64,000 nt of DNA, taken from NCBI RefSeq assembly GCF_020567705.1, contig NZ_JAJDJU010000010.1, positions 44,180-108,179 of the forward strand, read 5' to 3'. This document shows, piece by piece, positions 52,500-63,639 of this stretch. Position 1 is the stretch's first letter. The number at the start of each line of letters is the position of its first letter. Below the pieces are notes generated by a model. That model made no database searches. It saw nothing but the letters and a program-made list of their open reading frames with translations, and had not been told where the DNA came from. The stretch comes from Acidocella sp. KAb 2-4 (lineage in GTDB: Bacteria > Pseudomonadota > Alphaproteobacteria > Acetobacterales > Acetobacteraceae). The position numbers were made by a program, and so were the translations under genes.

Positions 52500-54662
52500 A
52501 TGAATCACATCACTCCGGCGGAGCACCCGCAGATCGGCCTGGATGACTCGGCCCGCTTCATCAACCGCGAACTCTCCTGGCTCGACTTCAATTTCCGCGT
52601 GGTGGGCGAGGCCCGCAACCCCCGCCACCCGCTGCTGGAGCGCCTGCGGTTCGTCTCCATCAGCGCCTCCAACCTCGACGAATTCTATTCCGTGCGCGTG
52701 GCCGGGCTGATCGGGCAGGAGCGCGCCGGGGTGCAGGAGCGCTCCGCCGATGGGCTGAGCCCGGCGCAGCAGTTGCACGCCATCAACGCCCGCGCGCGCG
52801 AGCTGATCACGGCGCAGCAATCGGCCTATGCCGAGCTGCGCGCGCTGTTGGCTGAGGCCGGGCTGGTGGTCTGCGCCGCCGCCGAGCTGACCTCGGACGA
52901 TGCCGCCTTCCTCGATTCGTATTTCATGGAGCGCGTGTTTCCGGTGCTTACCCCGCTGGCGGTGGACCCGGCGCACCCGTTCCCCTTCATCCCCAATATG
53001 GGGCTGGTGATGGCGCTCACCCTGACGCGCGACGACGACCGCGGCCAGATGTCGGCGCTGATTCCGCTGCCCAGCCAGATCGAGCGTTTCGTGCGCCTGC
53101 CCGCCGGGGCCGGGCCGATCCGCTTCATCATGCTCGAAGAGCTGGTGGCGATGAACATGGGCCGCCTGTTCCCCGGCTTCACGGTGGAGGGCTCCGGCCT
53201 GTTCCGCGTGATCCGCGACACGGATGTGGAGTTTGAGGAGGAGGCGGAGGATCTCGTCCGCTCTTATGAGAGCGCGCTCAAGCGCCGCCGCCGCGGCGTG
53301 GCCATCCAGCTCACCCTCGAGGCCGACATGCCCGCCGATCTGCGCGAGCTGGTGATCGACGCGATCGAGGCCCCGGCCGAGGAGGTGTATCTGGAAACCG
53401 GGCTGGTTGGACTCGTCGATGTGAAGCAGCTGATCGTCGATGACCGGCCGGATCTGCTGTTCCCGCCCTACACCGCGCGCTTCCCCGAGCGCATCCGCGA
53501 TTTCGGCGGCGATTGCTTCGCCGCCATCCGCGCCAAGGATATCTTGGTCCATCACCCGTTCGAGAGCTTCGACGTGGTGGTGCAGTTCCTGCGCCAGGCG
53601 GCGATGGACCCGGCGGTGGTGGCGATCAAGCAGACGCTCTACCGCACCAGCCGCGACTCCCCGATCGTGAAGGCGCTGATCGAGGCGGCCGAGGCGGGCA
53701 AATCGGTCACCGCCATGGTGGAGCTGCGCGCGCGCTTCGACGAGGAGGCGAATATCCGCCTCTCCCGCGCGCTGGAGGCTGCGGGCGTGCAGGTGGTGTT
53801 CGGTTTCGTCGGGCTGAAGACGCATGCCAAGATCAGCTACGTGGTGCGCCGCGAGGCCAACACGCTGCGCGCCTATGCGCATTTCGGCACCGGCAATTAC
53901 CACCCGATCACCGCGCGCATTTACACCGATCTCAGCTTCTTCACCTGCGACCCGGCGCTGACGCGCGACGCCGCGCGGCTGTTCAACTACATGACCGGCT
54001 ATGCGCGGCCGGAGATCATGGAGCAACTCGCCTTCTCGCCGCTCACCACGCGCAAGACGATCGACACGCTGATCGACACCGAGATCGCCAATGCCCGCGC
54101 CGGGCGGCCCAGCGGCATCTGGCTGAAGATGAACGCGCTGGTCGATGAGAAGCTGATCGACCATCTCTACGAGGCATCGCGCGCTGGCGTGCCCATTTCC
54201 ATCGTCGTGCGCGGCATTTGCTGCCTGCGCCCCGGCGTGCCCGGCCTCTCCGAGACGATCAAGGTGAAGTCGATCGTCGGGCGCTTCCTGGAGCATGCGC
54301 GCATCTGCGTGTTCGCCGACGGGCATTCGCTGCCCTCCCGCGAGAACAAGGTGTTCATGTCCTCCGCCGACTGGATGGCGCGCAACATGGATTACCGGGT
54401 GGAGACCTTCGTGCCCATCCATACCCCCACGGTGCATGCGCAGATCCTCGACCAGATCATGGTCGTGAACCTGCGCGACGACGCGCAAAGCTCCGAGTTG
54501 CACGTCGATGGCACCTGGCACCGCGTCACGCCGGGCGACCCGCCGGCTTCGGCGCATGAATATTTCATGACCAACCCGTCGCTCTCCGGCCGCGGCTCGG
54601 CGCTGCATGGCGGGCTCGCCGCCGACCGGCCGAAGCCGAAATACAAGCGCCGGGTGGATTGA
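52500..54662 (+). CDS. ppk: Polyphosphate kinase 1
   Basis: Makes polyphosphate from ATP. 720 residues: N-domain with [12 protein letters not shown] (22-33), [17 protein letters not shown], and the C-terminal PLD-like domains with the autophosphorylated His in AHFGTGNYH and the second active His in GLKTHAK. AAGGAG 6 bases before the ATG. Follows hda as in many alphaproteobacteria. Confidence 0.97.
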   Translation: MNHITPAEHPQIGLDDSARFINRELSWLDFNFRVVGEARNPRHPLLERLRFVSISASNLDEFYSVRVAGLIGQERAGVQERSADGLSPAQQLHAINARARELITAQQSAYAELRALLAEAGLVVCAAAELTSDDAAFLDSYFMERVFPVLTPLAVDPAHPFPFIPNMGLVMALTLTRDDDRGQMSALIPLPSQIERFVRLPAGAGPIRFIMLEELVAMNMGRLFPGFTVEGSGLFRVIRDTDVEFEEEAEDLVRSYESALKRRRRGVAIQLTLEADMPADLRELVIDAIEAPAEEVYLETGLVGLVDVKQLIVDDRPDLLFPPYTARFPERIRDFGGDCFAAIRAKDILVHHPFESFDVVVQFLRQAAMDPAVVAIKQTLYRTSRDSPIVKALIEAAEAGKSVTAMVELRARFDEEANIRLSRALEAAGVQVVFGFVGLKTHAKISYVVRREANTLRAYAHFGTGNYHPITARIYTDLSFFTCDPALTRDAARLFNYMTGYARPEIMEQLAFSPLTTRKTIDTLIDTEIANARAGRPSGIWLKMNALVDEKLIDHLYEASRAGVPISIVVRGICCLRPGVPGLSETIKVKSIVGRFLEHARICVFADGHSLPSRENKVFMSSADWMARNMDYRVETFVPIHTPTVHAQILDQIMVVNLRDDAQSSELHVDGTWHRVTPGDPPASAHEYFMTNPSLSGRGSALHGGLAADRPKPKYKRRVD

Positions 54663-54670
54663 GGGGGCGC

Positions 54671-54928
54671 CTAGTTCAGGCTGTGGAGCGTGCCGTGGTT
54701 CCATTGCGCCGGGGTGATCAGGCGGCTCGACCCGACCCGCACCGAGTGCAGCTTGCCGTCCAGATTGCGCGTCCAGAACGCCAGGAATTTCCGCAGCACC
54801 GGGTATTGCGGGGCGAGATCCAGCTCCTGCCAGATATAGCTCTGCAACAGGCCGGGGTGATCAGGCATGTGGTAGAGGATTTCCGCGGTGGTGAGGCGGT
54901 AGTCGCGCAGCTGCAAGGTGAGGTTCAT
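54671..54928 (-). CDS. usg: Usg family protein
   Basis: Small protein of 85 residues typical of alphaproteobacteria: YRLTTAEILYHMPDHPGLLQSYIWQ and FWTRNLDGKLHSVRV are the family core. The name comes from its frequent place upstream of trpF; the function is not known. ATG 54928 has AAGGGA 6 bases upstream. Convergent with ppk and divergent from groES. Confidence 0.88.
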   Translation of the reverse strand: MNLTLQLRDYRLTTAEILYHMPDHPGLLQSYIWQELDLAPQYPVLRKFLAFWTRNLDGKLHSVRVGSSRLITPAQWNHGTLHSLN

Positions 54929-55026
54929 GCTCATTCCCTTCTTCGAACCGAACATTCCCCCGGGATTCCCAGACTGCCACGGAGGCGGGGGCGAGATGCA
55001 AGGAGAAAAGGAGCGATTCCAGCAAC

Positions 55027-55053
55027 TTGGCACTCGCCACGCCGGAGTGCTGC
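55027..55053. promoter_or_regulatory. Second CIRCE-like element
   Basis: TTGGCACTC-N9-GAGTGCTGC matches the CIRCE consensus TTAGCACTC-N9-GAGTGCTAA at 15 of 18 positions, with the core GCACTC/GAGTGC intact. It lies 63 bases upstream, centre to centre, of the main CIRCE and 98 bases before usg. Confidence 0.5.
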
Positions 55054-55059
55054 GGTTTC

Positions 55060-55088
55060 TTGACTCGCCGCGCCGCCGCCGCTAAATC
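55060..55088 (+). promoter_or_regulatory. groESL promoter
   Basis: TTGACT (55060-55065), 17-base spacer, TAAATC (55083-55088), followed at once by the main CIRCE. CTTG at 55059 would also suit the heat-shock sigma factor RpoH. Confidence 0.6.
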
Positions 55089-55089
55089 C

Positions 55090-55116
55090 GTAGCACTCTC
55101 TAAAAGGGAGTGCTAA
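55090..55116. promoter_or_regulatory. CIRCE operator for HrcA
   Basis: GTAGCACTC-N9-GAGTGCTAA matches CIRCE at 17 of 18 positions and overlaps the expected transcription start of groESL. HrcA is the known repressor of this element; its gene is not in the window. Confidence 0.92.
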
Positions 55117-55190
55117 CAGCCGCGGTGCCGCGTGCCGGGCCGGACTGGCTGTAAAGCTTTTAAGACAATAACGTTTAGGAGCGAGCAAAC

Positions 55191-55481
55191 ATGGCGAATT
55201 TCCGCCCCCTGCACGACCGCGTGGTCGTCCGCCGCATCACCGCCGAGGAAAAGACGGCGGGCGGCATCATCATTCCCGACACCGCCAAGGAAAAGCCGCA
55301 GGAAGGTGAAGTCGTGGCCGCTGGCCCCGGCGCCCGCAACGAGACCGGCGCCCTGGTGCCGCTGGACGTGAAGGCTGGCGACCGCGTGCTGTTCGGCAAG
55401 TGGTCCGGCACCGAGGTCAAGGTCAACGGGGAAGACCTGCTGATCATGAAGGAATCCGACATCCTGGGCGTGATCGCCTGA
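55191..55481 (+). CDS. groES: Co-chaperonin GroES
   Basis: Cap of the GroEL chamber, 96 residues. [23 protein letters not shown], the mobile loop, and [16 protein letters not shown] at the C-terminus are typical. TAGGAG lies 8 bases before the ATG. 78 bases before groEL. Confidence 0.98.
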   Translation: MANFRPLHDRVVVRRITAEEKTAGGIIIPDTAKEKPQEGEVVAAGPGARNETGALVPLDVKAGDRVLFGKWSGTEVKVNGEDLLIMKESDILGVIA

Positions 55482-55514
55482 TTTCCCGCCGCCCGTTTCG
55501 TGGCGCGCCGCTGA

Positions 55515-57203
<1,689 letters not shown>

Positions 57204-57229
57204 TCCGGCCCCACAGCCTGAAGACGAAG

Positions 57230-57257
57230 AACCCCGGGGGCAACCCCGGGGTTTTTT
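57230..57257 (+). terminator. groESL terminator
   Basis: AACCCCGGGG-GCAA-CCCCGGGGTT, a perfect 10-bp stem with a GNRA loop, followed by TTTT; 26 bases after the groEL stop. Confidence 0.93.
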
Positions 57258-57313
57258 CATGTGCGGCGGCGCCCGCCATAAAGCCACCGCAAACAGCGGC
57301 AAGAGAGACAGCC

Positions 57314-58348
57314 ATGTACTCTGAATCAGACCTCGACGCGGCGGTGGCCGCGGGCAAGCTCACCCCTGACGAGGCGGCGAAGTTCCGCGCCTTCATCGCC
57401 GCGCAACAAACCGCCCCGGCGGTGGACGAGGAATATGTCCGCCTCGTCAGCGGCTTCAACGATATTTTCGTGTCCATCGCGCTGATGCTGGTGCTGGTGG
57501 CGCTGGGCGCGCTCACCGCGGTGACCGGTCTGCCGGGGCTGTGGGTGGCGGCGGCGAGCTGGGGGCTGGCTGAATATTTCACCCGCCAGCGGCGGATGGC
57601 GCTGCCCAGCCTGCTGCTGTTGGCCACCTACACGCTGGGCGTCGGCGCCACGCTGATCTGGCTGATCGGGCTCAATCTCGGCACGGGCATCGCCCTGGCC
57701 TTTGGCACGCTGGTGCCCGCCGCCACCTCGGGCATGCTGCTCATCTGCCCGGCGCTGATCGGCGCCGCCGCCTACGCGCATTGGCGGCGCTTCCGCGTGC
57801 CCATCACCCCGGCGGCCGGCGCGGCGGGGGTGATCTTCTTCGGCATGGCGATGCTGATGGGGCTGGCGCCGGGGTTACGCCCGCTTTGGTCCTGGCTGCT
57901 GCTGGCGGCGGGGCTGGGTGTGTTCTGGCTGGCGCTGCGCTGGGACATGTCCGACCGCGCGCGCATCACACGGCGCAGCGATGTCGCCTTCTGGCTGCAT
58001 CTGCTGGCCGCGCCGCTGATTGTGCATCCGCTGTTCCACATGCTCGGCCTGCTGCATGGCAGCGCCAACGCCGCGCAGGCGATGGCGGCGATCGCCATCT
58101 ATCTCGGGCTGGGCGTGGTGGCGCTGTTGGTGGACCGCCGGGCGTTGCTGGTCTCGGGGCTGTTTTATCTGTTTTCGGCGCTTTCGGCGGTGCTGCGCGC
58201 CACCGGCATGCTCGGCCACGGCTTGGCCACCACGGCGCTGGTGGCGGGGGCGGCGCTGCTGCTGCTTTCGGCCTTCTGGCATAAGGCGCGGGCGGGGGTG
58301 ATGGCGCTCACCCCGCCCGGCCTGCGCGCAATGCTGCCGCCGGCTTAG
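57314..58348 (+). CDS. Multi-pass membrane protein of unknown function
   Basis: Protein of 344 residues with a soluble N-terminus (about 1-48: DLDAAVAAGKLTPDEAAKFRAF) and about ten membrane helices. The short helical N-terminal motif followed by many helices resembles DUF2157-type proteins, but I cannot assign it firmly. GCAAGAGAGA precedes the ATG. It ends in TTAG shared with the convergent GTPase gene. Confidence 0.75.
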   Translation: MYSESDLDAAVAAGKLTPDEAAKFRAFIAAQQTAPAVDEEYVRLVSGFNDIFVSIALMLVLVALGALTAVTGLPGLWVAAASWGLAEYFTRQRRMALPSLLLLATYTLGVGATLIWLIGLNLGTGIALAFGTLVPAATSGMLLICPALIGAAAYAHWRRFRVPITPAAGAAGVIFFGMAMLMGLAPGLRPLWSWLLLAAGLGVFWLALRWDMSDRARITRRSDVAFWLHLLAAPLIVHPLFHMLGLLHGSANAAQAMAAIAIYLGLGVVALLVDRRALLVSGLFYLFSALSAVLRATGMLGHGLATTALVAGAALLLLSAFWHKARAGVMALTPPGLRAMLPPA

Positions 58349-59304
58349 GCCGCGCAGCTCTCAAAGCCGCGGCGCAGCTGCGGGCGGTTGAGGTCGCGCC
58401 CGATGAACACGATGCGGCTGGTGCGGGCCTCGCCCTCTTTCCAGGGCGCCAGGAAATCGCCGTCGGCGATCATGTGCACGGCCTGGAAGCCGAAGCGCCG
58501 CTCCTCGCCCTTATAGGCCAGGATGCCCTTGGTGCGCAGGATGTTCTGGCCCTGGGTTTGCAGGATATGCCCGATCCAGGCCTGGAATTTCTCCGCCGCC
58601 AGCGGCTTGTCGGTGGAGATCGAGATGCTGGTCAGGTGCTCGTTATGGGTGTGCGAATCCTCCTCCAGGAAATCCGGCACGGATTCGAGCACGCGCTTGA
58701 GGTCGAAGGCGTGCAGGCCGAGCAGCTGGTCGGCCGGCACATCGCCGCGCGTGGCCTTGTGGATGACGGCGTAGGGGTTGATCGCCTTGATCTTCGCTTC
58801 CACCGCCGCCAGCTCCTCGGGCGTGGCGAGGTCGAGCTTGTTCAGCACCACCACATCGGCGAAGGCGACCTGATCCGCGGCTTCCGGCGCATCCTCCAGC
58901 CGGGCCAGGAAATGCTTGGCGTCGACCACGGTGACGATGGCGTCGAGCCGGGTTTTGGCCTTCACATCCTCATCGACAAAGAAGGTCTGCGCCACCGGGG
59001 CGGGGTTGGCGAGGCCGGTGGTCTCGACGATGATGCCGTCCAGCTTGCCGGCGCGCTTCATCAGCCCGGAGATGATGCGGATGAGATCACCGCGCACGGT
59101 GCAGCAGATGCAGCCATTATTCATCTCGAACACTTCCTCGTCGGAATCCACGACGAGGTCGTTATCCACCCCCAGCTCGCCGAATTCGTTGATCACCACG
59201 GCGTATTTTTTGCCGTGCGTGCCGGTGAGCAGGTGGTTGAGCAGGGTGGTTTTGCCGGCGCCGAGATAGCCGGTGAGGACGGTGACGGGAACGAGATCAG
59301 ACAT
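58345..59304 (-). CDS. CobW/COG0523-family GTPase metallochaperone
   Basis: G3E GTPase of 319 residues. Walker A GYLGAGKTTLL (12-22), the metal-binding CxCC motif GCICCT (about 64-69), switch region ETTGLANP and guanine motif NKLD. C-terminal CobW domain after a short acidic His-containing linker (EEDSHTHNEH). Such proteins handle zinc or cobalt; no cobalamin genes are nearby, so a zinc role (ZNG1/YeiR-like) is likelier, by inference. The start is ATG at 59304. Confidence 0.92.
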   Translation of the reverse strand: MSDLVPVTVLTGYLGAGKTTLLNHLLTGTHGKKYAVVINEFGELGVDNDLVVDSDEEVFEMNNGCICCTVRGDLIRIISGLMKRAGKLDGIIVETTGLANPAPVAQTFFVDEDVKAKTRLDAIVTVVDAKHFLARLEDAPEAADQVAFADVVVLNKLDLATPEELAAVEAKIKAINPYAVIHKATRGDVPADQLLGLHAFDLKRVLESVPDFLEEDSHTHNEHLTSISISTDKPLAAEKFQAWIGHILQTQGQNILRTKGILAYKGEERRFGFQAVHMIADGDFLAPWKEGEARTSRIVFIGRDLNRPQLRRGFESCAA

Positions 59305-59322
59305 TGGCTCTATCCATTGGAA

Positions 59323-60381
59323 TTATTCGAGGACAGGATTTAGCGATCCTGCCCCGCCCCGCAAGGCCTGCAGCCTTTCGGCGAGCAATGGCGTGTCGAA
59401 GGCCCGTGCCCGTTTGCGCCCGGCTTCGGCCAGGGCTTCGCGGGCGGCGTCGTTGCGCGCCAGGGTGAGGATCGCCCCGGCCAGAGCTTCCGGCTCGTCG
59501 GGGGCGGCGTAGAGCGCGGCATCGCCCGAGATTTCGCGCAGGCCGCCGCGCCCGGAGCTGATCAGCGCCGCGCCGCTGGCCAGGGCCTCCAGCGCCGACA
59601 GGCCGAACGGCTCGGCCCAGCGGCTCGGCACCACCGCGATGGCGGCGCGCGTCATCTCGGCCAGCACCTCATCATGCGGGCGGGCGCCCAGAAACGCGAT
59701 GCCCGCCTCGGCCGCGGCGGCGCGCATGGCGGCGACATAGCTGGTCTCCGGGCTGTCAGGCCCGAAGCGGTCGCCCCCGACCATGCGTGCCGACCAGCCC
59801 GGCAGGTGCGGCAGCGTGGCCCGGCAGGCGGCGATGAAGGCATCCGCCCCCTTATCGGCCACCACCCGCCCGGCGAACAGGATCAGCTTGTCCTTGGCGC
59901 GGGGCGGCGGCAGTTCGGCCAGGGTGATCGGGTTGTGCAGCACCTCGGGCGCGGCGTGCAGCCCCGTGGCGTAACGCGCGGCCAAATGGGCGGAGACGCA
60001 GACCACCCGGTGCAGCCGGCGCAGCATCAGCCGCCGCTCGAAGCGGGATTTGAGCCCGCGCATGGTCAGCGGGTCGTTGTGCAGAAACAGCAGCACGCGG
60101 GCGCGCGGAAACAGCCAGGAGAGTGCCAGCGCCAGGCGCGGCCGCTGATGCACCTCGATGATTTCGGGACGCAGCGTGGCCAGGGCGCGGATCACCGCCT
60201 TGGCCTTGCGCGCCGCGATGAAGCCTATGCCGGGGAAGGGCGCGCCCTTGGCTTGGCCCAGCACCACGGCGCCGGGCAGCGCCAGGGCGAAGCGGCGCAC
60301 GACCATGGCGATCGCTCCGGCCGAGCCCGGCGAGAAGCTCTCGCCCAGCGGCAGCACGATGGCGATTCGTGGGTCAGCCAC
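59323..60381 (-). CDS. Family 4-type glycosyltransferase
   Basis: GT-B glycosyltransferase of 352 residues. The donor-site motif EPFGLSALEALASG (E-x7-E) is clear, and AGRVVADKGADAFI is the typical start of the C-terminal domain. Probably adds a sugar to lipopolysaccharide core or O-antigen; the partner is the overlapping ligase-like gene. The sugar is unknown. Confidence 0.9.
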   Translation of the reverse strand: MADPRIAIVLPLGESFSPGSAGAIAMVVRRFALALPGAVVLGQAKGAPFPGIGFIAARKAKAVIRALATLRPEIIEVHQRPRLALALSWLFPRARVLLFLHNDPLTMRGLKSRFERRLMLRRLHRVVCVSAHLAARYATGLHAAPEVLHNPITLAELPPPRAKDKLILFAGRVVADKGADAFIAACRATLPHLPGWSARMVGGDRFGPDSPETSYVAAMRAAAAEAGIAFLGARPHDEVLAEMTRAAIAVVPSRWAEPFGLSALEALASGAALISSGRGGLREISGDAALYAAPDEPEALAGAILTLARNDAAREALAEAGRKRARAFDTPLLAERLQALRGGAGSLNPVLE

Positions 60382-61639
60382 GGGGCTCCCGGGTCGGGAT
60401 CAGCGCCAGGCCGAGGCCGAGTAGCACGAACAGCCAGCCCGGCATGTAGAGCGTGGGGAATTCATCGGTGGAGCCGATGGGCCAGATGAAGGTGAGCGCG
60501 CCGATGAACAGCCCCAGGCGCAGCGCCTCCGGCTGGCGCCACAGCCCGGCCCCCAGCGCGCGCAGCCAGGCCACGCCCAGCGCCGCGAACAGGATCAGTC
60601 CGGGGAAGCCGGCATCGGTGAGCGCCTGCATGTAGTAGTTGTGCGGATGCAGGTTGCAGGCGCCGAGGCCGATCAGCGTCGGCGCGATGCCGAGCGCGGG
60701 AAAGCCGCCACCAAAGCGCGGCAGCGGACAGCCGACGCGGAAGCCGTTATAGCCCCAGCCATGCCAGGGCGATTGCTGCGCCATCACGGCGGCGCGGGTG
60801 TAAAGTTCGCCATAGGGGCTGAGCAGGAAATGCCCGAGATTGCGAGCGGTTTCCTGCACCAGCTTGGCATAGGTGGGGGGCGAGATGATGGGAGTGAGCA
60901 GCACTGCCAGCACCGCGAGCGCGAAGACCAGCACCGCCACCGGACGCAGCTGGCGCACATAGAGCGCCGCCACCGCGAGCCCCAGCCCGGTGAGCGCCAC
61001 TGGCATGCGCTGGCCAATGAATACAGCGGTGAGCACGCCCAGCGCCGCCAGCCCCAGCCCGGCGAGGCGTGCACCCAGGCCCGGGCGGGCGAGCAGCGCC
61101 AGCACGGGCGGCAGCAGCGCCGGGTAGAGCAAATGCGCATAGGCCGCCCCGGCGCGGGGCTTCCAGAACGGGCCGGTGAGCGCGCCATCGCCCCAGCGCG
61201 GGTCGCCGAAGATGTTGCGCCCGGTGAGGTATTGCTGCCAGCTTTCCAGCCCGATCCAGACCGCGCACAGTGCCAGCGCCCACCAGAAGGCGCGCCGTGC
61301 CTCTGGTGTTGTCAGCACCCAGCTTTGCAGCGCGGCGGTGAACAGCAGCAGGCGGATGATGACCAGCACCTGGAGGAAACCGAGCGCCCAGCCCGCGCTG
61401 CCGAAGCCGGGCAGGGGCAGAGGCGTGGAGCAGAGCAGCAGCCAGCCCCACCAGAGCAGCCCAACCCGCACCCAGCCCTGGCGCAGCCAGCCGAAATCAC
61501 GCCGCCGGGCGCATTCGGCCAGAAACAGCACATCGACCGCGGCGATGCAGATTTCGGCCAGCACGAAGGCGTGCAGCAGCCCCAGCGGCACCAGCAGCGC
61601 CGCCGCCAGGGCGATCTGGCGCGGGCGCTCAGCCGGCAT
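60374..61639 (-). CDS. O-antigen ligase/polymerase-like membrane protein
   Basis: Protein of 421 residues with about eleven helices and a Wzy_C-type periplasmic loop containing GWGYNGFRVGCP and LHPHNYYMQALTDAGFPGL; the HPHNxYMQ pattern is typical of WaaL-like proteins. It would join O-antigen or another polysaccharide to lipid A-core. Overlaps the glycosyltransferase by 8 bases. Confidence 0.87.
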   Translation of the reverse strand: MPAERPRQIALAAALLVPLGLLHAFVLAEICIAAVDVLFLAECARRRDFGWLRQGWVRVGLLWWGWLLLCSTPLPLPGFGSAGWALGFLQVLVIIRLLLFTAALQSWVLTTPEARRAFWWALALCAVWIGLESWQQYLTGRNIFGDPRWGDGALTGPFWKPRAGAAYAHLLYPALLPPVLALLARPGLGARLAGLGLAALGVLTAVFIGQRMPVALTGLGLAVAALYVRQLRPVAVLVFALAVLAVLLTPIISPPTYAKLVQETARNLGHFLLSPYGELYTRAAVMAQQSPWHGWGYNGFRVGCPLPRFGGGFPALGIAPTLIGLGACNLHPHNYYMQALTDAGFPGLILFAALGVAWLRALGAGLWRQPEALRLGLFIGALTFIWPIGSTDEFPTLYMPGWLFVLLGLGLALIPTREPRG

Positions 61640-61756
61640 GAGCCGCGCCCGCCGCGCTGGCGATCCTCCTCACAACGCGCATCGACCTCTCCGGAGTTAG
61701 AGCGATTCAACCAAAACGCGTGGACGAATAGCCGGGAATCTCCGGAGGCGCCAGGG

Positions 61757-63556
61757 TTAGATCCGAACCTTCACATACGCCCCCGGCGCCTCCTCGAGCG
61801 CCGGCAGGCCGCGTGCCTTGCCGGGAATGCGGGCGGGCAGCTGCGTTGGGTCGAAGCTGGTGACCCAGCGCTGCCAATCCGGCCACCAGGAGCCCGCAAC
61901 CTCGGTCGCGCCCTCGAACCATGGCTCCGGATTGTCCGGCAACTCAGGGTTGATGAAGTGGTTGTATTTGCCGCCGGGCGGGTTGATCACCCCGGCGATA
62001 TGGCCGGAGGCGGCAAGCACGAAGCGCACCGGCCCGCCGAAATTCTTCGCCCCTTTATAGGTGCTGGTCCAGGGCGCGATGTGGTCCTCGCGGCAGGAGA
62101 GGAAATAGCACGGCACCTTCACCTGGCGCAGATCGACCGGCACGCCCTTCATCTGGATGCCGCCCGGCTGGCTGAGCAGGTTCTTCTGGTACATGTTGCG
62201 AAGATAGAACGAATGCATCGTCGAGGGCATCCGCGTCGCGTCCGAGTTCCAATACAGCAGGTCGAACGGGAACGGCTCTTGGCCGAGCAGGTAGTTGTTG
62301 ACCACGAAGCTCCAGATCAGGTCGTTGGCGCGCAGCATGTTGAAGGTGGTCGCCATCTCGGTGCCTTCGAGATAGCCGCGCCGGCTCATCCTCTCCTCGA
62401 GCTGGCTGAGCTGCTCCTCGTCAATGAACACGCCGAGCTCGCCCGAATCGGTGAAATCGGTGAGGGTGACGAAGAAGGTGGCGGATTTGATGCGCTCATC
62501 GCCCGTCGCGGCCATGTAGCCGAGGCTGGCGGCCAACAGCGTGCCGCCCAGGCAGTAGCCGATGGCGTTCACCTCGCGCTGCTTGGTCGCCTTTTCGATC
62601 GCGTCCAGCGCCGCCAGCACCCCGTCGCTCATGTAATCGTCGAAATTCTTGTGCGAGAGGCTCTCATCCGGGTTGACCCAGCTGACCATGAACACCGTGT
62701 GTCCCTGGGAGACGAGATAGCGCACCCAGGAATTCTTGGGCCGCAGGTCGAGAATGTAGAATTTGTTGATCCAGGGCGGCAGGATCAGCACCGGCCGGGC
62801 GTAAACATTTTCGGTCGCCGGGCTGTATTGGATGAGCTGCATCAGCTCGTTCTGAAACACCACCTTGCCTTCGGAGACGGCGATGTTCTCGCCGATCTTG
62901 AAGGCCTCGGTGTCGGTCATCTTGATGCGCAGATTGCCGCGCCCTTGTTCGAGATCGGCCAGCAGATTGTTCAGCCCGCGTACCAGGTTTTCGCCGCCGG
63001 TCTCGCGCGTGCGGCGCAGCACCTCGGGGTTGGTGAGGGCGAAATTGGAGGGGCTGAGCGCGTTGATGAACTGGCGGGCGTAAAAATCGACCTTTTGCGC
63101 GGTCTTCGGATCCAGCCCGTCCACCTGGGTCACCACGTCGTTGATGTAGCGTGCCGAGAGCAGATAGGATTGCTTGATGAAATCGAAGATCTCGTTCTGC
63201 TTCCAGGCTGGATCGGCGAAGCGCTTGTCGCGCGGGTCATGGGCGATAACGGGGTCGGCGTCCTCGCCGGACCAGATGCGCCGGGCGGTGTTTTGCCAGA
63301 GGGTGACATAGTCGCGCCACAGGCCGAGCTGCGCCTCCACCAGATGCTGCGGGTTGGAGAGCAGCTTCGCGGTCATCTCCATGAAGGCGTTGCCTACGTT
63401 CAGCGGGTCCATATCCACGCCCTCGCTCGCCTGGCGCTTCAGCCAATCGGCGACGATGCGCTGGCTGCGCGCCGCGATATCGGCCATCGAGCGGCCGAGC
63501 ATGCCGGCGTCGGGCAGTTTGATATCGGGTTCCTGGGGCGATTCGGGTTGCGGCAT
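61757..63556 (-). CDS. phaC: Class I poly(3-hydroxyalkanoate) synthase
   Basis: Polymerises hydroxyacyl-CoA to PHA granules. 599 residues: N-domain with about 190 residues, then alpha/beta hydrolase core with PPWINKFYILDL, the lipase-like box GYCLGG holding Cys335, Asp in SCREDHIAPW and His in SGHIAGVINPPGG. Class I by length and absence of a PhaE/PhaR partner. No phaA, phaB or phasin genes are adjacent. Confidence 0.96.
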   Translation of the reverse strand: MPQPESPQEPDIKLPDAGMLGRSMADIAARSQRIVADWLKRQASEGVDMDPLNVGNAFMEMTAKLLSNPQHLVEAQLGLWRDYVTLWQNTARRIWSGEDADPVIAHDPRDKRFADPAWKQNEIFDFIKQSYLLSARYINDVVTQVDGLDPKTAQKVDFYARQFINALSPSNFALTNPEVLRRTRETGGENLVRGLNNLLADLEQGRGNLRIKMTDTEAFKIGENIAVSEGKVVFQNELMQLIQYSPATENVYARPVLILPPWINKFYILDLRPKNSWVRYLVSQGHTVFMVSWVNPDESLSHKNFDDYMSDGVLAALDAIEKATKQREVNAIGYCLGGTLLAASLGYMAATGDERIKSATFFVTLTDFTDSGELGVFIDEEQLSQLEERMSRRGYLEGTEMATTFNMLRANDLIWSFVVNNYLLGQEPFPFDLLYWNSDATRMPSTMHSFYLRNMYQKNLLSQPGGIQMKGVPVDLRQVKVPCYFLSCREDHIAPWTSTYKGAKNFGGPVRFVLAASGHIAGVINPPGGKYNHFINPELPDNPEPWFEGATEVAGSWWPDWQRWVTSFDPTQLPARIPGKARGLPALEEAPGAYVKVRI

Positions 63557-63639
63557 GAGGGGCGATCCTTTCCGTGGCGGCAGTTCTCAGGCAAACAGGT
63601 TCCGGCCGGCGGCGCCGGCGGATTTGGGAGACGGATGTG

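Noticed and set aside
52176..54704. Minus-strand open frame of 842 codons opposite ppk
   Set aside because: Complete ppk lies on the plus strand with all active-site motifs; the antisense product is His/Gly/Arg-rich noise.
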